Source: Oscillospiraceae bacterium
GTDB taxonomy: Bacteria; Bacillota; Clostridia; Oscillospirales; Oscillospiraceae
Direction of reading: 5' to 3'
Length of the DNA stretch: 18,406 nt
Assembly (NCBI GenBank): GCA_028708585.1
Contig: JAQVYO010000015.1
Span: forward strand, 1-18,406
Within the stretch, counting starts at the first letter, position 1. Each line of letters starts with the position of its first letter. Under the pieces are notes generated by a model. That model was given only the letters and a program-made list of their open reading frames with translations. It searched no databases and was not told where the DNA came from. This document shows, piece by piece, positions 6,929-14,860 of this stretch. The position numbers and the translations under genes were made by a program.

Positions 6929-7708
6929 ATGGAAAAATCAATGGAATGTTCGGGCAATGAGCCGGAGGGGCAGATCGAAGGGCGAAACGCGGTGACAGAA
7001 GCGCTTCGCGCCGGGGTGCCCATTGATAAACTATATATTGTGCGGGACCGGACCGATTCCGCGTTGGGGAAAATTTCTTCCGCCGCCCGGGGAAAAGGCG
7101 CGGTTATTGTGGAAGCGGACCGCCGGAAACTGGACGGCATGAGTTTTACCCATTCCCATCAGGGCGTGATTGCGATGGCCGCCCTGCGGGCATATGCGAC
7201 GTTGGAAGAAATGCTAAGGCGCGCCGAGGAAAAAAACGAGCCTCCGCTCCTGGTGGTGTGCGATGAAATTTCCGACCCTCACAATCTGGGCGCCATCATC
7301 CGCACCGCGGAAGCGGCGGGGGCGCACGGAGTCATCATCCCCAAACGCCGCAGCGCGGGCTTAACCGCGGTTGTGGGCAAGACTTCCGCTGGCGCGGCGT
7401 TTCACCTGCCGGTTGCCCGGGTGTCCAACCTGCCGTCCGCCCTGCGGGAACTCCAGGGGAAAGGCCTTTGGGTTTTCGGGGCGGCTGCGGAAAGCGGCCG
7501 TACCCTTTATGATGCTGATTTTGCAGGACCCACGGCAATTGTAATCGGTTCGGAAGGAAAGGGCATGGGCCGTTTGGTGAGGGAAACCTGTGACGATACG
7601 GTTGAAATTCCCATGCGAGGGGAAATTTCCTCTTTAAATGCGTCCGCTGCGGCGGCCGTTCTGCTGTACGAGGCGGTGCGGCAAAGAATGCAAGACGCGG
7701 ACGTTTAA
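6929..7708 (+). CDS. rlmB: RlmB/TrmH-family 23S rRNA 2'-O-methyltransferase
   Basis: Protein of 259 residues of the SPOUT (SpoU/TrmH) class. It probably methylates the 2'-OH of a 23S rRNA guanosine (G2251 in E. coli numbering). An N-terminal L30e-like substrate-binding domain opens with EGRNAVTEAL. The knotted catalytic domain shows motif 1 DPHNLGAIIRTAEA, motif 2 IVIGSEGKGMGRLVRETCD and motif 3 IPMRGEISSLNASAAAAVLLYEA, the last forming the SAM-binding knot. I use the ATG at 6929 because GGAGG (6916-6920) sits 8 nt before it. An upstream in-frame ATG at 6911 has no comparable site. The next gene begins only 27 nt downstream on the same strand, so the two are likely co-transcribed. RlmB versus another TrmH-family target cannot be fully separated by sequence. 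Confidence 0.9.
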   Translation: MEKSMECSGNEPEGQIEGRNAVTEALRAGVPIDKLYIVRDRTDSALGKISSAARGKGAVIVEADRRKLDGMSFTHSHQGVIAMAALRAYATLEEMLRRAEEKNEPPLLVVCDEISDPHNLGAIIRTAEAAGAHGVIIPKRRSAGLTAVVGKTSAGAAFHLPVARVSNLPSALRELQGKGLWVFGAAAESGRTLYDADFAGPTAIVIGSEGKGMGRLVRETCDDTVEIPMRGEISSLNASAAAAVLLYEAVRQRMQDADV

Positions 7709-7735
7709 AACCCTTTTACAAAGGATGGACAGGTG

Positions 7736-10396
7736 ATGAATGATTGGGATCTCATGGGTCCGCTGGCGGGGTTAGACGGCCTGCTGGCGGATGCGGACTC
7801 CGGCTCTTATGACTTGGAGGATATTTTAGCGGAATTCGGAACAGCGCAGAACCCTCCGAGAAAAGCCGGAAAACCAGACAACATACAAGAAAAAACGCTG
7901 CCGGACGGATCAAAAGGCGGGGAAGCGGCAGAAAAAGACCGGAGGGAAGCGGAGAGCGTCCCGGCACACCGGCCGCCAGCCGGCGGCAGCGCGGTTTCTT
8001 CCACCAGTTTGCAAAGGGAAAAAACAGGCGGCGAAGAAAGAAGCCTCATGGCTGATTTTGCTTCTCTATGGAGCCGGGGATTTGCCAATATCTCCTTGGC
8101 GGGAAAATATCTGAACCGGCCCATACTATCGAGGCCGGAGCCTATTGCGCAAGAGAAAGCGGTCTTGGAGCGGGATCTCCGCTTGGAAACGGGATCCGGC
8201 CTTGCGCCGGAAGGCAGTTCCCAAACGCAAGATGGAGAGGCGGACGGTATTCCGGCGGAAAAGGCCAGCCTGCAAAAGGACCGGATGGAGGAAATTCGCC
8301 GGGAAGAGGCGCGTCTGGAGAAGATCCGGCTGGAAAAAATCCAGGCGGAACAAGACCGGAAGCAAGAAGTCCGGCGGGACGATGCCAAAGCAGAGGCGCC
8401 AGCCTCAAAGGAAGAAGAAAAGTCCGGCGGCGTTTTGACCGCCGGGGAAGCGGAAGCGCCGGGGGGGGCTGACCGGCGGGAGGCGCCGGCTGATCAGGAA
8501 GCGTTTGATCCGGGCAGCGCGGAAGAAACCGCTGCGGCCGCTCCTCATAAAATCGGACTGTTTGCATCACTGCGCAAAGCGTTGGAGCAGGCCGATGAGT
8601 ACGCGCAGAATATGTATCCGGAAGAAACGAATGTTCAAGAGGAAGATGAAGAAGAGGAAACACCGGAGGCTTTTGACGTTCGCGCCTGGGAAGAAGGCAA
8701 AAAAAAGCTGTCCCGCAAGCGGCGTCCGCTGCGGCCGGATCCTTTGCCGGAGCCGGAGCGGTCTCCGGAAGAGATGGCCAAACGATATGCCAAGGGCCTT
8801 TCCGCGCTGAAATGCCGGATTTACATTGTCGTTTTCCTTTGCCTTGCGCTTTGTTATATCGTTTTTTGCGAAAAATACCAGCTTCCCTTGCCGGGCGGCG
8901 CGCAAAACCGGTTTTCTTCCTGCGTGCTGATATCCGTAGTGCTTGAATGCGCTGCGATTGTTCTTGGACTGCATGTGCTGATCGACGGCGTGCGCAGCCT
9001 GATTCATCTTCAGGCGGGACTCAATACTTTGGTTGCCTTTTCAGTGCTGGCAAGCCTTGTAGATGGGATTTGCCTGATGACCTTGCACTACCGGCCCCAG
9101 AGCCTGCCCTTTTGTGCCGTTTCGGCGGCTTCCATTCTTTTTTCCATGTGGGGCGGGTATATGAAGCGGAAGGGGACATGGATGACTTTTCGTGCCGCCT
9201 GCGCGCCGAATCCCTATGTGGTGACTCGGGACAAGAAAAAATGGAACACCCAGGGCTGCATCATCAAGCATCCCGGAAAGATAGACGGGTTTGTCATCCA
9301 GGTGGAACAGCCGGATGGCGCGGAGCGGATTTTTGAACGGATTGCTCCGCTGCTTTTGATTGCGTCGCTGATTTTTGCGGTGCTGGCGTCAGTGGGGAGG
9401 CAGCGGCCGGCTTTGTTCTTTTGGAGTTTTTCCGCCATTATTGCGGCGTCTGCCTCCTTTTCTTCATTTTTTGCCTATGCGCTTCCGTTTTCCGTTCTGG
9501 CCCGGCGGCTGATGCATTCCGGCGCCGCCCTGGGGGGTTGGAAGGGTATTTCCTCTATGGTGGGAAAAAACGGTATTACGCTGACAGATACCGATTTGTT
9601 TCCGCCTGGTTCGATTTTGCTCAATGGCATCAAGGTATTCGGCGATTTTCAGGTGGATAAAGTCATTTCCTGTGCCGCCAGTATGATGCGGGAGGCGGAA
9701 TGCGGGCTGGAAAAAATATTTCACGAGCTATTGCGCAGCCAGGGAGCCATTTACCGGAGAGTAGAGGAATTTTGCTTCTATGAGGAAGGCGGATACGGCG
9801 CCAATATCCGGGGAGATCAGGTGCTGGTTGGATCCGCTGATTTCATGCGGCGGATGGAGGTGGCGCTACCCCAAGGGCTGAAGGTCAAAAATGCGGTTTT
9901 TTGCGCGATTGACGGAGAACTCGCGGGAATTTTCGCCGTGAATTACAGCCCGTCCCCGGCTGTTCGCGGCTTTATGGGCGCTCTGCTCAAGAGTAAGCTG
10001 GCACCGGTGCTGGCTACCCGGGATTTTAATCTGTCTCCTGCCATGTTGGCGCAGAAATTCAAGCTGCGGACGGACCGACTCCAGTTTCCGCCCATGGAAC
10101 AGCGGCTTATGCTGTCCCGGTCTCATGGACGCCATTCCAAAACGGTTGCAGCGTTGATTTCCAGGGAGGGACTGCCCCCCCTTGTGGAAACGGTGGCGGG
10201 GGGGCGCCGGCTGCGGCGGGCGGCGATGAGCGGAACGGCTATTTCCGTTGCCGGTTCCCTGGTGGGTATGCTGATGGCCTGCTATTTGACCAGCGCAGAG
10301 GCTTTCGCTTCTATTTCTGCCGCAAACTTGCTGTTCTTTATGCTTTTGTGGTTGGTGCCTATCCTGCTGCTGGCGGGCCGGATCAATCGCTCTTAA
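7736..10396 (+). CDS. Degenerate P1B-type ATPase-like membrane protein (pseudo-pump) with long disordered N-terminus
   Basis: Protein of 886 residues; a GTG directly before the ATG gives 887, and the numbers here count the GTG as 1. It opens with a short conserved-looking motif, YDLEDILAEFG (26-36). A low-complexity, charged region runs to about 350 and contains a probable coiled coil (about 182-220, rich in E/R/K) and an acidic stretch (302-311). About eight membrane helices follow (361-380, 395-418, 428-450, 455-475, 537-555, 560-583, 832-853, 861-882). The order matches heavy-metal P-type ATPases: an A-domain remnant (about 505-535), a helix ending YALPFSVLARR where a pump has CPC, TDTDLFPPG (618-626) where DKTGT belongs, GGYGANIRGDQVLVGSADFM (686-705) like the ATP-binding N-domain, DGELAGIFAV, and ATRDFN (761-766) where TGDN belongs. 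GDGxND and TGES are absent. I infer a non-pumping homologue. Function is unknown. It is likely in an operon with rlmB. Confidence 0.75.
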   Translation: MNDWDLMGPLAGLDGLLADADSGSYDLEDILAEFGTAQNPPRKAGKPDNIQEKTLPDGSKGGEAAEKDRREAESVPAHRPPAGGSAVSSTSLQREKTGGEERSLMADFASLWSRGFANISLAGKYLNRPILSRPEPIAQEKAVLERDLRLETGSGLAPEGSSQTQDGEADGIPAEKASLQKDRMEEIRREEARLEKIRLEKIQAEQDRKQEVRRDDAKAEAPASKEEEKSGGVLTAGEAEAPGGADRREAPADQEAFDPGSAEETAAAAPHKIGLFASLRKALEQADEYAQNMYPEETNVQEEDEEEETPEAFDVRAWEEGKKKLSRKRRPLRPDPLPEPERSPEEMAKRYAKGLSALKCRIYIVVFLCLALCYIVFCEKYQLPLPGGAQNRFSSCVLISVVLECAAIVLGLHVLIDGVRSLIHLQAGLNTLVAFSVLASLVDGICLMTLHYRPQSLPFCAVSAASILFSMWGGYMKRKGTWMTFRAACAPNPYVVTRDKKKWNTQGCIIKHPGKIDGFVIQVEQPDGAERIFERIAPLLLIASLIFAVLASVGRQRPALFFWSFSAIIAASASFSSFFAYALPFSVLARRLMHSGAALGGWKGISSMVGKNGITLTDTDLFPPGSILLNGIKVFGDFQVDKVISCAASMMREAECGLEKIFHELLRSQGAIYRRVEEFCFYEEGGYGANIRGDQVLVGSADFMRRMEVALPQGLKVKNAVFCAIDGELAGIFAVNYSPSPAVRGFMGALLKSKLAPVLATRDFNLSPAMLAQKFKLRTDRLQFPPMEQRLMLSRSHGRHSKTVAALISREGLPPLVETVAGGRRLRRAAMSGTAISVAGSLVGMLMACYLTSAEAFASISAANLLFFMLLWLVPILLLAGRINRS

Positions 10397-10399
10397 CGG

Positions 10400-10450
10400 T
10401 CCGGGCGGGCAAACGGCTGCCGGCGGCCGCACAGGGAAAGAAATCCCGGA
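10400..10450. other. GC-rich dyad after the pseudo-ATPase gene
   Basis: TCCGGG (10400-10405) and CCCGGA (10445-10450) are complementary and flank a GC-rich stretch (GCTGCCGGCGGC). It begins a few bases after the stop codon of the pseudo-ATPase gene. No T-run follows, so it is not a convincing intrinsic terminator. Confidence 0.3.
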
Positions 10451-10499
10451 AATAGAATGTGGCTCAAATAGGATCACAGGCCTTTGTACTTTATTTTTC

Positions 10500-10562
10500 G
10501 GGGAGCACACGCTCATGCCCCGCTTTTTTGGAGCTGGAGGTGGGAAGGTGCGCTCCCCTTTT
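10500..10562 (+). terminator. Long imperfect hairpin with T-run upstream of the cysteine desulfurase
   Basis: GGGGAGCACAC (10500-10510) pairs with GTGCGCTCCCC (10548-10558) with one A-C mismatch, and TTTT follows (10559-10562). The 37-nt loop can form an inner GCTC/GAGC pair (10511-10514 with 10530-10533). It could be the terminator of the rlmB operon or an attenuator in the leader of the next gene, whose start is about 30 nt away. No known riboswitch was recognised. Confidence 0.5.
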
Positions 10563-10593
10563 AGGTTTATGAAGGAAATGAGGATGCGGACAC

Positions 10594-11742
10594 ATGACAG
10601 GGAAACCTATGGTTTATTTGGATAATGCCGCGGCCACAAGAATTTGCCCTTCCGCCGCGAATGCGATGATGCGGGCAATGACGGAGGACTACGGCAACCC
10701 TTCTTCCAGGCACGAAATGGGCGCGCGTGCCCGGACCGCCTTGCAGCGGAATCGGGAGACGGTTGCCGGCGCTTTGGAATGTTTGCCGGAAGAACTCTAT
10801 TTTACCTCGGGAGGAACCGAAAGCGACAACTGGGCGATTCTGGCCGCAGCCCAGGCGGGGAAGAGGTACGGCCGGCACATTATTACGACTGCCCTGGAAC
10901 ATGCCGCGGTGTTGGAAACGACAAAAGAACTTAGCCGCCAAGGATTTGAAATTACCTATTTGCCGCCGGATTCCGGCGGCTCCGTTTCCCTGGAAGCCCT
11001 GAAGGCGTCTTTGCGTCCCGATACGATTTTGGTTTCCATGATGTTGGTGAACAACGAGACGGGAACGGAGCTACCGGTGCGAAAGGCGGCGGAAGCGATT
11101 CGGGAGGCGGGCAGCCCGGCTTTGCTCCATACCGATGCGGCACAGGGCTTTTTAAAGGTTCCGTTTTCCGCGAAAACGCTGGGGGCACAGCTGATAACCA
11201 TCAGCGGGCATAAAATCCGGGGCCCAAAAGGAATTGGAGCGCTGTATGTGAAAAAGGGAGTCAAACTTCCGCCGCTGCTTTGGGGAGGCGGCCAGGAAAA
11301 CGGTTTGCGGCCGGGCACCGAACCGACGCCGCTGATCGCGGGCTTTGCCGCCGCCTGCGCGCTGGGGCGGGAACGGATGGGAGCGGATGCGGCTCACATG
11401 CAGGCATTAAAAGAATATAGTGTGCAGCGCCTGGAAAAAGCGCTTCCTTCCGCCAGGAAAATCGGGAAGGGAGAAGCTCCCCACATCCTATGCCTGACTT
11501 TGCCTGGGTATAGAAGCGAAGTGCTGGTGCGGGTACTGAGCGATTTGGGTGTTTGCGTATCCGCCGGTTCGGCCTGCCACAGGGGCCGCGCCAGCCATGT
11601 CTTGGCTTCTATGAAGCTTTCTCCGGCGGAGCGGGAGGGAGCGTTCCGGGTGAGCTTTTCGCCGGATAATACCCAAGAGGAGGCGGATGCCTTGGTAGAC
11701 GCGCTGGTACGGGCGGCAGGGATGATTATGCCATCCCTTTAG
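10594..11742 (+). CDS. Cysteine desulfurase (NifS/IscS-type, class V aminotransferase)
   Basis: Protein of 382 residues. It uses PLP to take sulfur from cysteine as an enzyme persulfide, for Fe-S cluster assembly or tRNA thiolation. Visible features: YLDNAAAT at the start (usual family form DNAATT), TSGGTESDNW (71-80), His103 stacking on PLP (LEHAAV), HTDAAQG (179-185) with the PLP-contacting Asp181 and Gln184, the Schiff-base lysine Lys207 in SGHKIRGPKG, GGGQENGLRPGT (231-242) and the persulfide cysteine Cys328 in SAGSACHRG. The start at 10594 has only a distant GAGG. An internal ATG at 10609 (MVYLDN) is a real alternative and matches the typical family start. No IscU or thiolase partner gene is next to it. 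ThiI or MnmA could be partners elsewhere. The group (IscS versus NifS) is not resolved. Confidence 0.92.
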   Translation: MTGKPMVYLDNAAATRICPSAANAMMRAMTEDYGNPSSRHEMGARARTALQRNRETVAGALECLPEELYFTSGGTESDNWAILAAAQAGKRYGRHIITTALEHAAVLETTKELSRQGFEITYLPPDSGGSVSLEALKASLRPDTILVSMMLVNNETGTELPVRKAAEAIREAGSPALLHTDAAQGFLKVPFSAKTLGAQLITISGHKIRGPKGIGALYVKKGVKLPPLLWGGGQENGLRPGTEPTPLIAGFAAACALGRERMGADAAHMQALKEYSVQRLEKALPSARKIGKGEAPHILCLTLPGYRSEVLVRVLSDLGVCVSAGSACHRGRASHVLASMKLSPAEREGAFRVSFSPDNTQEEADALVDALVRAAGMIMPSL

Positions 11743-11754
11743 GACGTATGTTTC

Positions 11755-11782
11755 GGGCGGCGGTTTTCTTTGACCGCCGCCC
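11755..11782 (+). terminator. Terminator of the cysteine desulfurase gene
   Basis: Perfect 10-bp GC-rich stem GGGCGGCGGT (11755-11764) and ACCGCCGCCC (11773-11782), followed by TTTGCTTG. It stands 12 nt after the stop codon. The T-run is weak but the stem is strong. Confidence 0.75.
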
Positions 11783-11804
11783 TTTGCTTGCTGGGCCGCG
11801 CCTC

Positions 11805-11839
11805 AAAAAAAGGACGGCGGGCGCTTTGAGCGCCCGCCG
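11805..11839 (-). terminator. Terminator of the nfeD-SPFH operon
   Basis: Perfect 11-bp stem CGGCGGGCGCT (11815-11825) and AGCGCCCGCCG (11829-11839) with a TTG loop. On the minus strand TCC and a run of seven T (complement of 11805-11811) follow. It terminates the minus-strand SPFH gene and faces the desulfurase terminator. Confidence 0.85.
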
Positions 11840-11854
11840 CAGTTTGCTTTGAGA

Positions 11855-11878
11855 GTTTCCACCGCGCACGGCGGAAAC
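11855..11878 (-). other. Second hairpin near the SPFH stop codon
   Basis: GTTTCC and CCG (11855-11864) pair with CGG and GGAAAC (11869-11878) across a 4-nt loop, with one A-C mismatch. It lies between the SPFH stop codon and the main terminator and has no T-run of its own. It may stabilise the mRNA 3' end. Confidence 0.4.
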
Positions 11879-11893
11879 AACCACGCGAAAACA

Positions 11894-12808
11894 TTATGAT
11901 TTTTTGCTCGCCGGAGGATCGGATTCCAGGAGCGTTTTTGCGGAAGCGGCCAGCCCCGCAAGGCCCTGGATTTCCGAAGGAATGATAATTTTGGTGGCGG
12001 TTCCGTTGGCGGCGGCCTGGAATGCTTCCAACGCTTTGAGTTTCACCACTTGGTCGTTTGGGCGCGCTTCATTCAGCAGCTTAATGGACTCGGCCAGTGC
12101 CTGCTGCACTTTGAGAATGGACTCGGCCTGTGCTTCCGCCTCCAAAATTTTCGCCTGCTTCGCGCCGTCCGCCCGCAAAACAACGGATTCTTTTTCACCT
12201 TCCGCCACAAGAATCTGAGACGCCTTTTTCCCTTCCGCCTGCAAAATGGCTTCCCGGCGTTCCCGCTCCGCTTTCATCTGCTTCTCCATGGCATCCTGGA
12301 TTTCCCGGGGCGGCAGAATGTTTTTGAGTTCCACCCGGTTGACCTTGATCCCCCAGGCATCGGTGGCCTCGTCCAGTATTGTGCGCATCTGCGTGTTGAT
12401 GTGGTCCCGGGAGGTAAGGGACTGATCCAGTTCCAAATCGCCGATGATGTTCCGCAGCGTGGTGGCGGAAAGGTTTTCAATAGCGTTTAAAGGATGTTCC
12501 ACTCCGTAAGTATAAAGCTTTGGGTCGGTGATCTGAAAATATAAAACGGTGTCGATCTGCATGGTGACGTTATCTTTGGTAATTACCGGCTGAGGTGGGA
12601 AATCCACTACCTGTTCTTTGAGGGAAACCGCCTTGGCAACCCGCTCGATAAACGGGATTTTAAAATGGATGCCCACCTCCCAAACGGCGTAGAACGCGCC
12701 TAGCCGCTCCAGCACATAGGCTCTGGACTGCTGAACGATAATGATGTTCCGAACCAAAATAATCAGAATGATAACCAGCAAAATGATCCACGGTAGAAAA
12801 GATCCCAT
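11894..12808 (-). CDS. SPFH/band 7 (stomatin, QmcA-like) membrane protein
   Basis: Protein of 304 residues. Parts: an N-terminal membrane helix (about 6-26, IILLVIILIILV), the SPFH domain (about 28-190, with RLGAFYAVWEVGIHFKIPFIERV, VITKDNVTMQIDTVLYFQI and LSATTLRNIIGDLELDQSLTSRDHIN as family landmarks), an Ala/Glu/Lys-rich coiled coil (about 175-245) and a short tail. SPFH proteins form large oligomeric cages on the membrane linked to microdomains and to quality control; in E. coli, related HflK/C and QmcA work with FtsH. An AGGAGG site stands directly upstream. It follows the NfeD gene by 71 nt on the same strand, the classic NfeD-stomatin operon. ftsH is in the same window but about 5 kb away and not co-transcribed. 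Confidence 0.93.
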   Translation of the reverse strand: MGSFLPWIILLVIILIILVRNIIIVQQSRAYVLERLGAFYAVWEVGIHFKIPFIERVAKAVSLKEQVVDFPPQPVITKDNVTMQIDTVLYFQITDPKLYTYGVEHPLNAIENLSATTLRNIIGDLELDQSLTSRDHINTQMRTILDEATDAWGIKVNRVELKNILPPREIQDAMEKQMKAERERREAILQAEGKKASQILVAEGEKESVVLRADGAKQAKILEAEAQAESILKVQQALAESIKLLNEARPNDQVVKLKALEAFQAAANGTATKIIIPSEIQGLAGLAASAKTLLESDPPASKKS

Positions 12809-12879
12809 GATTCTCCTCCTTTTTCTGCCCCCAGGGAATGGTGTTTATGACATAAAATTTTGATTCTGCGGGAAACTTT

Positions 12880-13335
12880 TTAGGACGAGGGCACACCGGA
12901 TTCTTCCTTAACCCGCCGAACAAAAATTTTAACGCCTTCAATACGCAGAATGATCACCGTTTCTCCCCGGCCAATGGTGGCGTTGTCATCCGATCGGGCG
13001 GTCCAGACGGTTCCGCCCACCGAGACTTGGCCGGTTCCGCCCAAATTGTCGATGGGCTGGATGACGATCCCCGTCATGCCGATGACCCGGTCCGCGTTGG
13101 TGCGCGTTTGCCTGGGAGTAAAATGTTTCCTGGCCAGAGGACGCAAAAACGCCAGAACAATCAAGGAGATTGCGAAAAAGGACGCGATCTGCAACCAAAG
13201 GGGGCCGCCCAGCGCGGAAATGGCCATTGAGACCAGCGCGCTAAAGGAGAACCAAACGGAAATCAGCCCAAGGGTCGCGGCTTCGACCACCGCAAAGATA
13301 ATAACGGCGACCAGCCAAAAACCTGTAATACCCAT
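12880..13335 (-). CDS. NfeD-family membrane protein, partner of the SPFH protein
   Basis: Protein of 151 residues, the short NfeD form lacking the serine protease domain of long NfeD proteins. The N-terminal half has three closely spaced membrane helices (about 4-22, 26-42 and 46-68). The C-terminal half (about 80-145) is the NfeD OB-fold, with GMTGIVIQPIDNLGGTGQVSVGGTVWTARS and IGRGETVIILRIEGVKIFVRR. NfeD OB-folds are thought to dock on the adjacent stomatin-like protein. GAAGG about 8 nt upstream supports the start. The gene leads a two-gene operon with the SPFH gene. A leader of about 200 nt precedes it if the extended -10 at 13551-13559 is used. Confidence 0.88.
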   Translation of the reverse strand: MGITGFWLVAVIIFAVVEAATLGLISVWFSFSALVSMAISALGGPLWLQIASFFAISLIVLAFLRPLARKHFTPRQTRTNADRVIGMTGIVIQPIDNLGGTGQVSVGGTVWTARSDDNATIGRGETVIILRIEGVKIFVRRVKEESGVPSS

Positions 13336-13550
13336 CTGGAATACCTTCTTTACAAAAAATGCATAATGCGATGCATGCGGACAAAATCAAAGAATGGAAA
13401 AACGGGAACGGAAAAAAAGCTTACTGCTCAGGGTGGGCTGGGAGGATGAAAGCCGCGCGATAGAGTTTGCCAGCGAAACGATGAGAAGCGAAATTCCCCG
13501 CTTTGTTCCTCTTAGAGAGCCGTAAAAACGACCGCATGCCTGCCGGAATT
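13336..13550 (-). other. Long leader / intergenic region upstream of nfeD
   Basis: No credible gene lies here. It begins with two ATGCAT palindromes (13359-13364 and 13371-13376) and, on the minus strand, contains an AGCTTTTTTTCCG T-run near 13411-13421 without a clear stem before it. It may be a long 5' leader of the nfeD-SPFH transcript. Confidence 0.35.
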
Positions 13551-13559
13551 AGTATAACA
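13551..13559 (-). promoter_or_regulatory. Candidate extended -10 promoter for nfeD-SPFH
   Basis: The minus strand reads TGTTATACT, an extended -10. No good -35 box lies at the right spacing. It points toward nfeD, about 215 nt away. Confidence 0.4.
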
Positions 13560-13641
13560 CGAAATGAATTGGAAAGATAGAGAGAGTTTCAAAAAACCGG
13601 AAGCCAAAAAGGTCCGGCGGGAACGGCGGCAAAAGACCCGG

Positions 13642-13670
13642 TTGTGCGTTTGGCAAAAACCCGCTATACT
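13642..13670 (+). promoter_or_regulatory. Sigma-A promoter for the RNA methyltransferase gene
   Basis: TTGTGC (13642-13647), 17-nt spacer, TATACT (13665-13670). It sits about 53 nt before the start codon and points into the gene. Confidence 0.65.
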
Positions 13671-13723
13671 GGGGGACGGCCCGGCGAGGAACAGATGCCG
13701 GAAAATGAAAGAGAAGGTGCAAA

Positions 13724-14833
13724 ATGAAAGTGAAAATGATTGCGCCCTGCCTGTTTGGCCTGGAAGGAATTGTGGCGGACGAGCTTCGGCGCTTGCATAT
13801 GGATCATGTGGCGGCGGAAAATGGGAGAGTCTTGTTTTCCGGCAGTGAAAAGGATATTCCAAGAGCAAATTTGAACCTGCGCTGCGCGGAGCGGGTGCTT
13901 ATTGAGATGGGCCGGTTTCCCGCCTCGGATTTTGACGCGCTGTTTGAAGGCGTCAAGGCGCTTTCCTGGGAAGAGTATATTCCCAAAAACGGGTCGTTCC
14001 CAGTGAAAGGATTTTCCCTGGATTCAAAACTGCGTTCAATTCCCGGCTGCCAGAAAATCATCAAGCGGGCAATTGTGGAGCGGCTGAAATTAAAATATGG
14101 TCTGAACTGGTTTCCGGAGGATGGGGCGGTTTATCAGGTGCAGTTTTCCATCATGAAAGACCAGGCGGTGCTATCTTTGGACACTTCCGGCGCCGGTCTG
14201 CATAAACGGGGCTGGCGGGCGCAGGGCGTGGCCGCTCCCTTGCGGGAGACTCTGGCGGCCGGAATGGTGCACTTGTCCCGCTATCGGGGAAAAGAGCCGT
14301 TTTGCGACCCGTTCTGCGGTTCCGGAACCATCGTCATTGAAGCCGCTCTGGCCGCCCTGAACCGGGCCCCGGGGCTGGGGCGCTCCTTTGCCGCGCAAAG
14401 CTGGGACCGGATCTCTTCGAACCTGTGGACGGAAGCCGCCCAGGAGGCGAGGGCGGGGGAATTCCAGCGGGAATATGATATTTGGGGCGGAGATTTAGAC
14501 CCCAGGGCCATTTCCATTGCCCGGAGCAACGCGCAAAAGGCCGGAGTTTCGGATTTGGTTCGTTTTGAGCGGAAGGACGCTTCGGATTTTGCAAGATTGG
14601 ATTCCGGCGGCGTGATTGTGACCAACCCTCCGTATGGAGAGCGCATGCTGGAGCTGCGGGAAGCGGAGCTTTTGTACCAAAAGTTCGGAGCGGCTTACGC
14701 AAAGCTGGACCGGTGGCGCTTATACCTGCTTTCCGCTCACGCAATGTTTGAAAGCGGTTTTGGGAAAAAGGCGGATAAGAAACGAAAATTGTACAATGGA
14801 ATGATAAAATGTGATCTTTTTATGTATCGGTGA
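13724..14833 (+). CDS. THUMP-domain class I RNA methyltransferase (RlmL/YpsC-like)
   Basis: Protein of 369 residues. The N-terminal part (about 1-155) is a ferredoxin-like/THUMP RNA-binding region, ending in the family's SLDTSGAGLHKRGWR (151-165). The Rossmann methyltransferase domain shows DPFCGSGTIVIEAAL (195-209) as the SAM-binding loop, GGDLDPRAISIARSNA (255-270) as motif II, and NPPYGERM (301-308) as the catalytic motif of N2-guanine and N6-adenine RNA methylases. The size fits the Firmicutes YpsC/YcbY-N group, equivalent to the N-terminal half of E. coli RlmL, which makes m2G2445 in 23S rRNA. The exact rRNA target is inferred. The start is supported by AGAAGGTG 5 nt upstream, with a promoter at 13642-13670. 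It is monocistronic. Confidence 0.9.
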   Translation: MKVKMIAPCLFGLEGIVADELRRLHMDHVAAENGRVLFSGSEKDIPRANLNLRCAERVLIEMGRFPASDFDALFEGVKALSWEEYIPKNGSFPVKGFSLDSKLRSIPGCQKIIKRAIVERLKLKYGLNWFPEDGAVYQVQFSIMKDQAVLSLDTSGAGLHKRGWRAQGVAAPLRETLAAGMVHLSRYRGKEPFCDPFCGSGTIVIEAALAALNRAPGLGRSFAAQSWDRISSNLWTEAAQEARAGEFQREYDIWGGDLDPRAISIARSNAQKAGVSDLVRFERKDASDFARLDSGGVIVTNPPYGERMLELREAELLYQKFGAAYAKLDRWRLYLLSAHAMFESGFGKKADKKRKLYNGMIKCDLFMYR

Positions 14834-14860
14834 CGGGACAAAGGGAGAGACGCCTTTTTC

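Noticed and set aside
13336..13723. Known structured RNA (6S, RNase P, T-box) in the nfeD/methyltransferase gap
   Set aside because: No conserved core sequence of these RNAs could be found on either strand; only promoters and short palindromes are visible.
13564..13848. 94-codon plus-strand frame starting MNWKDRESF
   Set aside because: It overlaps the promoter and start of the RNA methyltransferase, has a basic low-complexity composition and no ribosome binding site.
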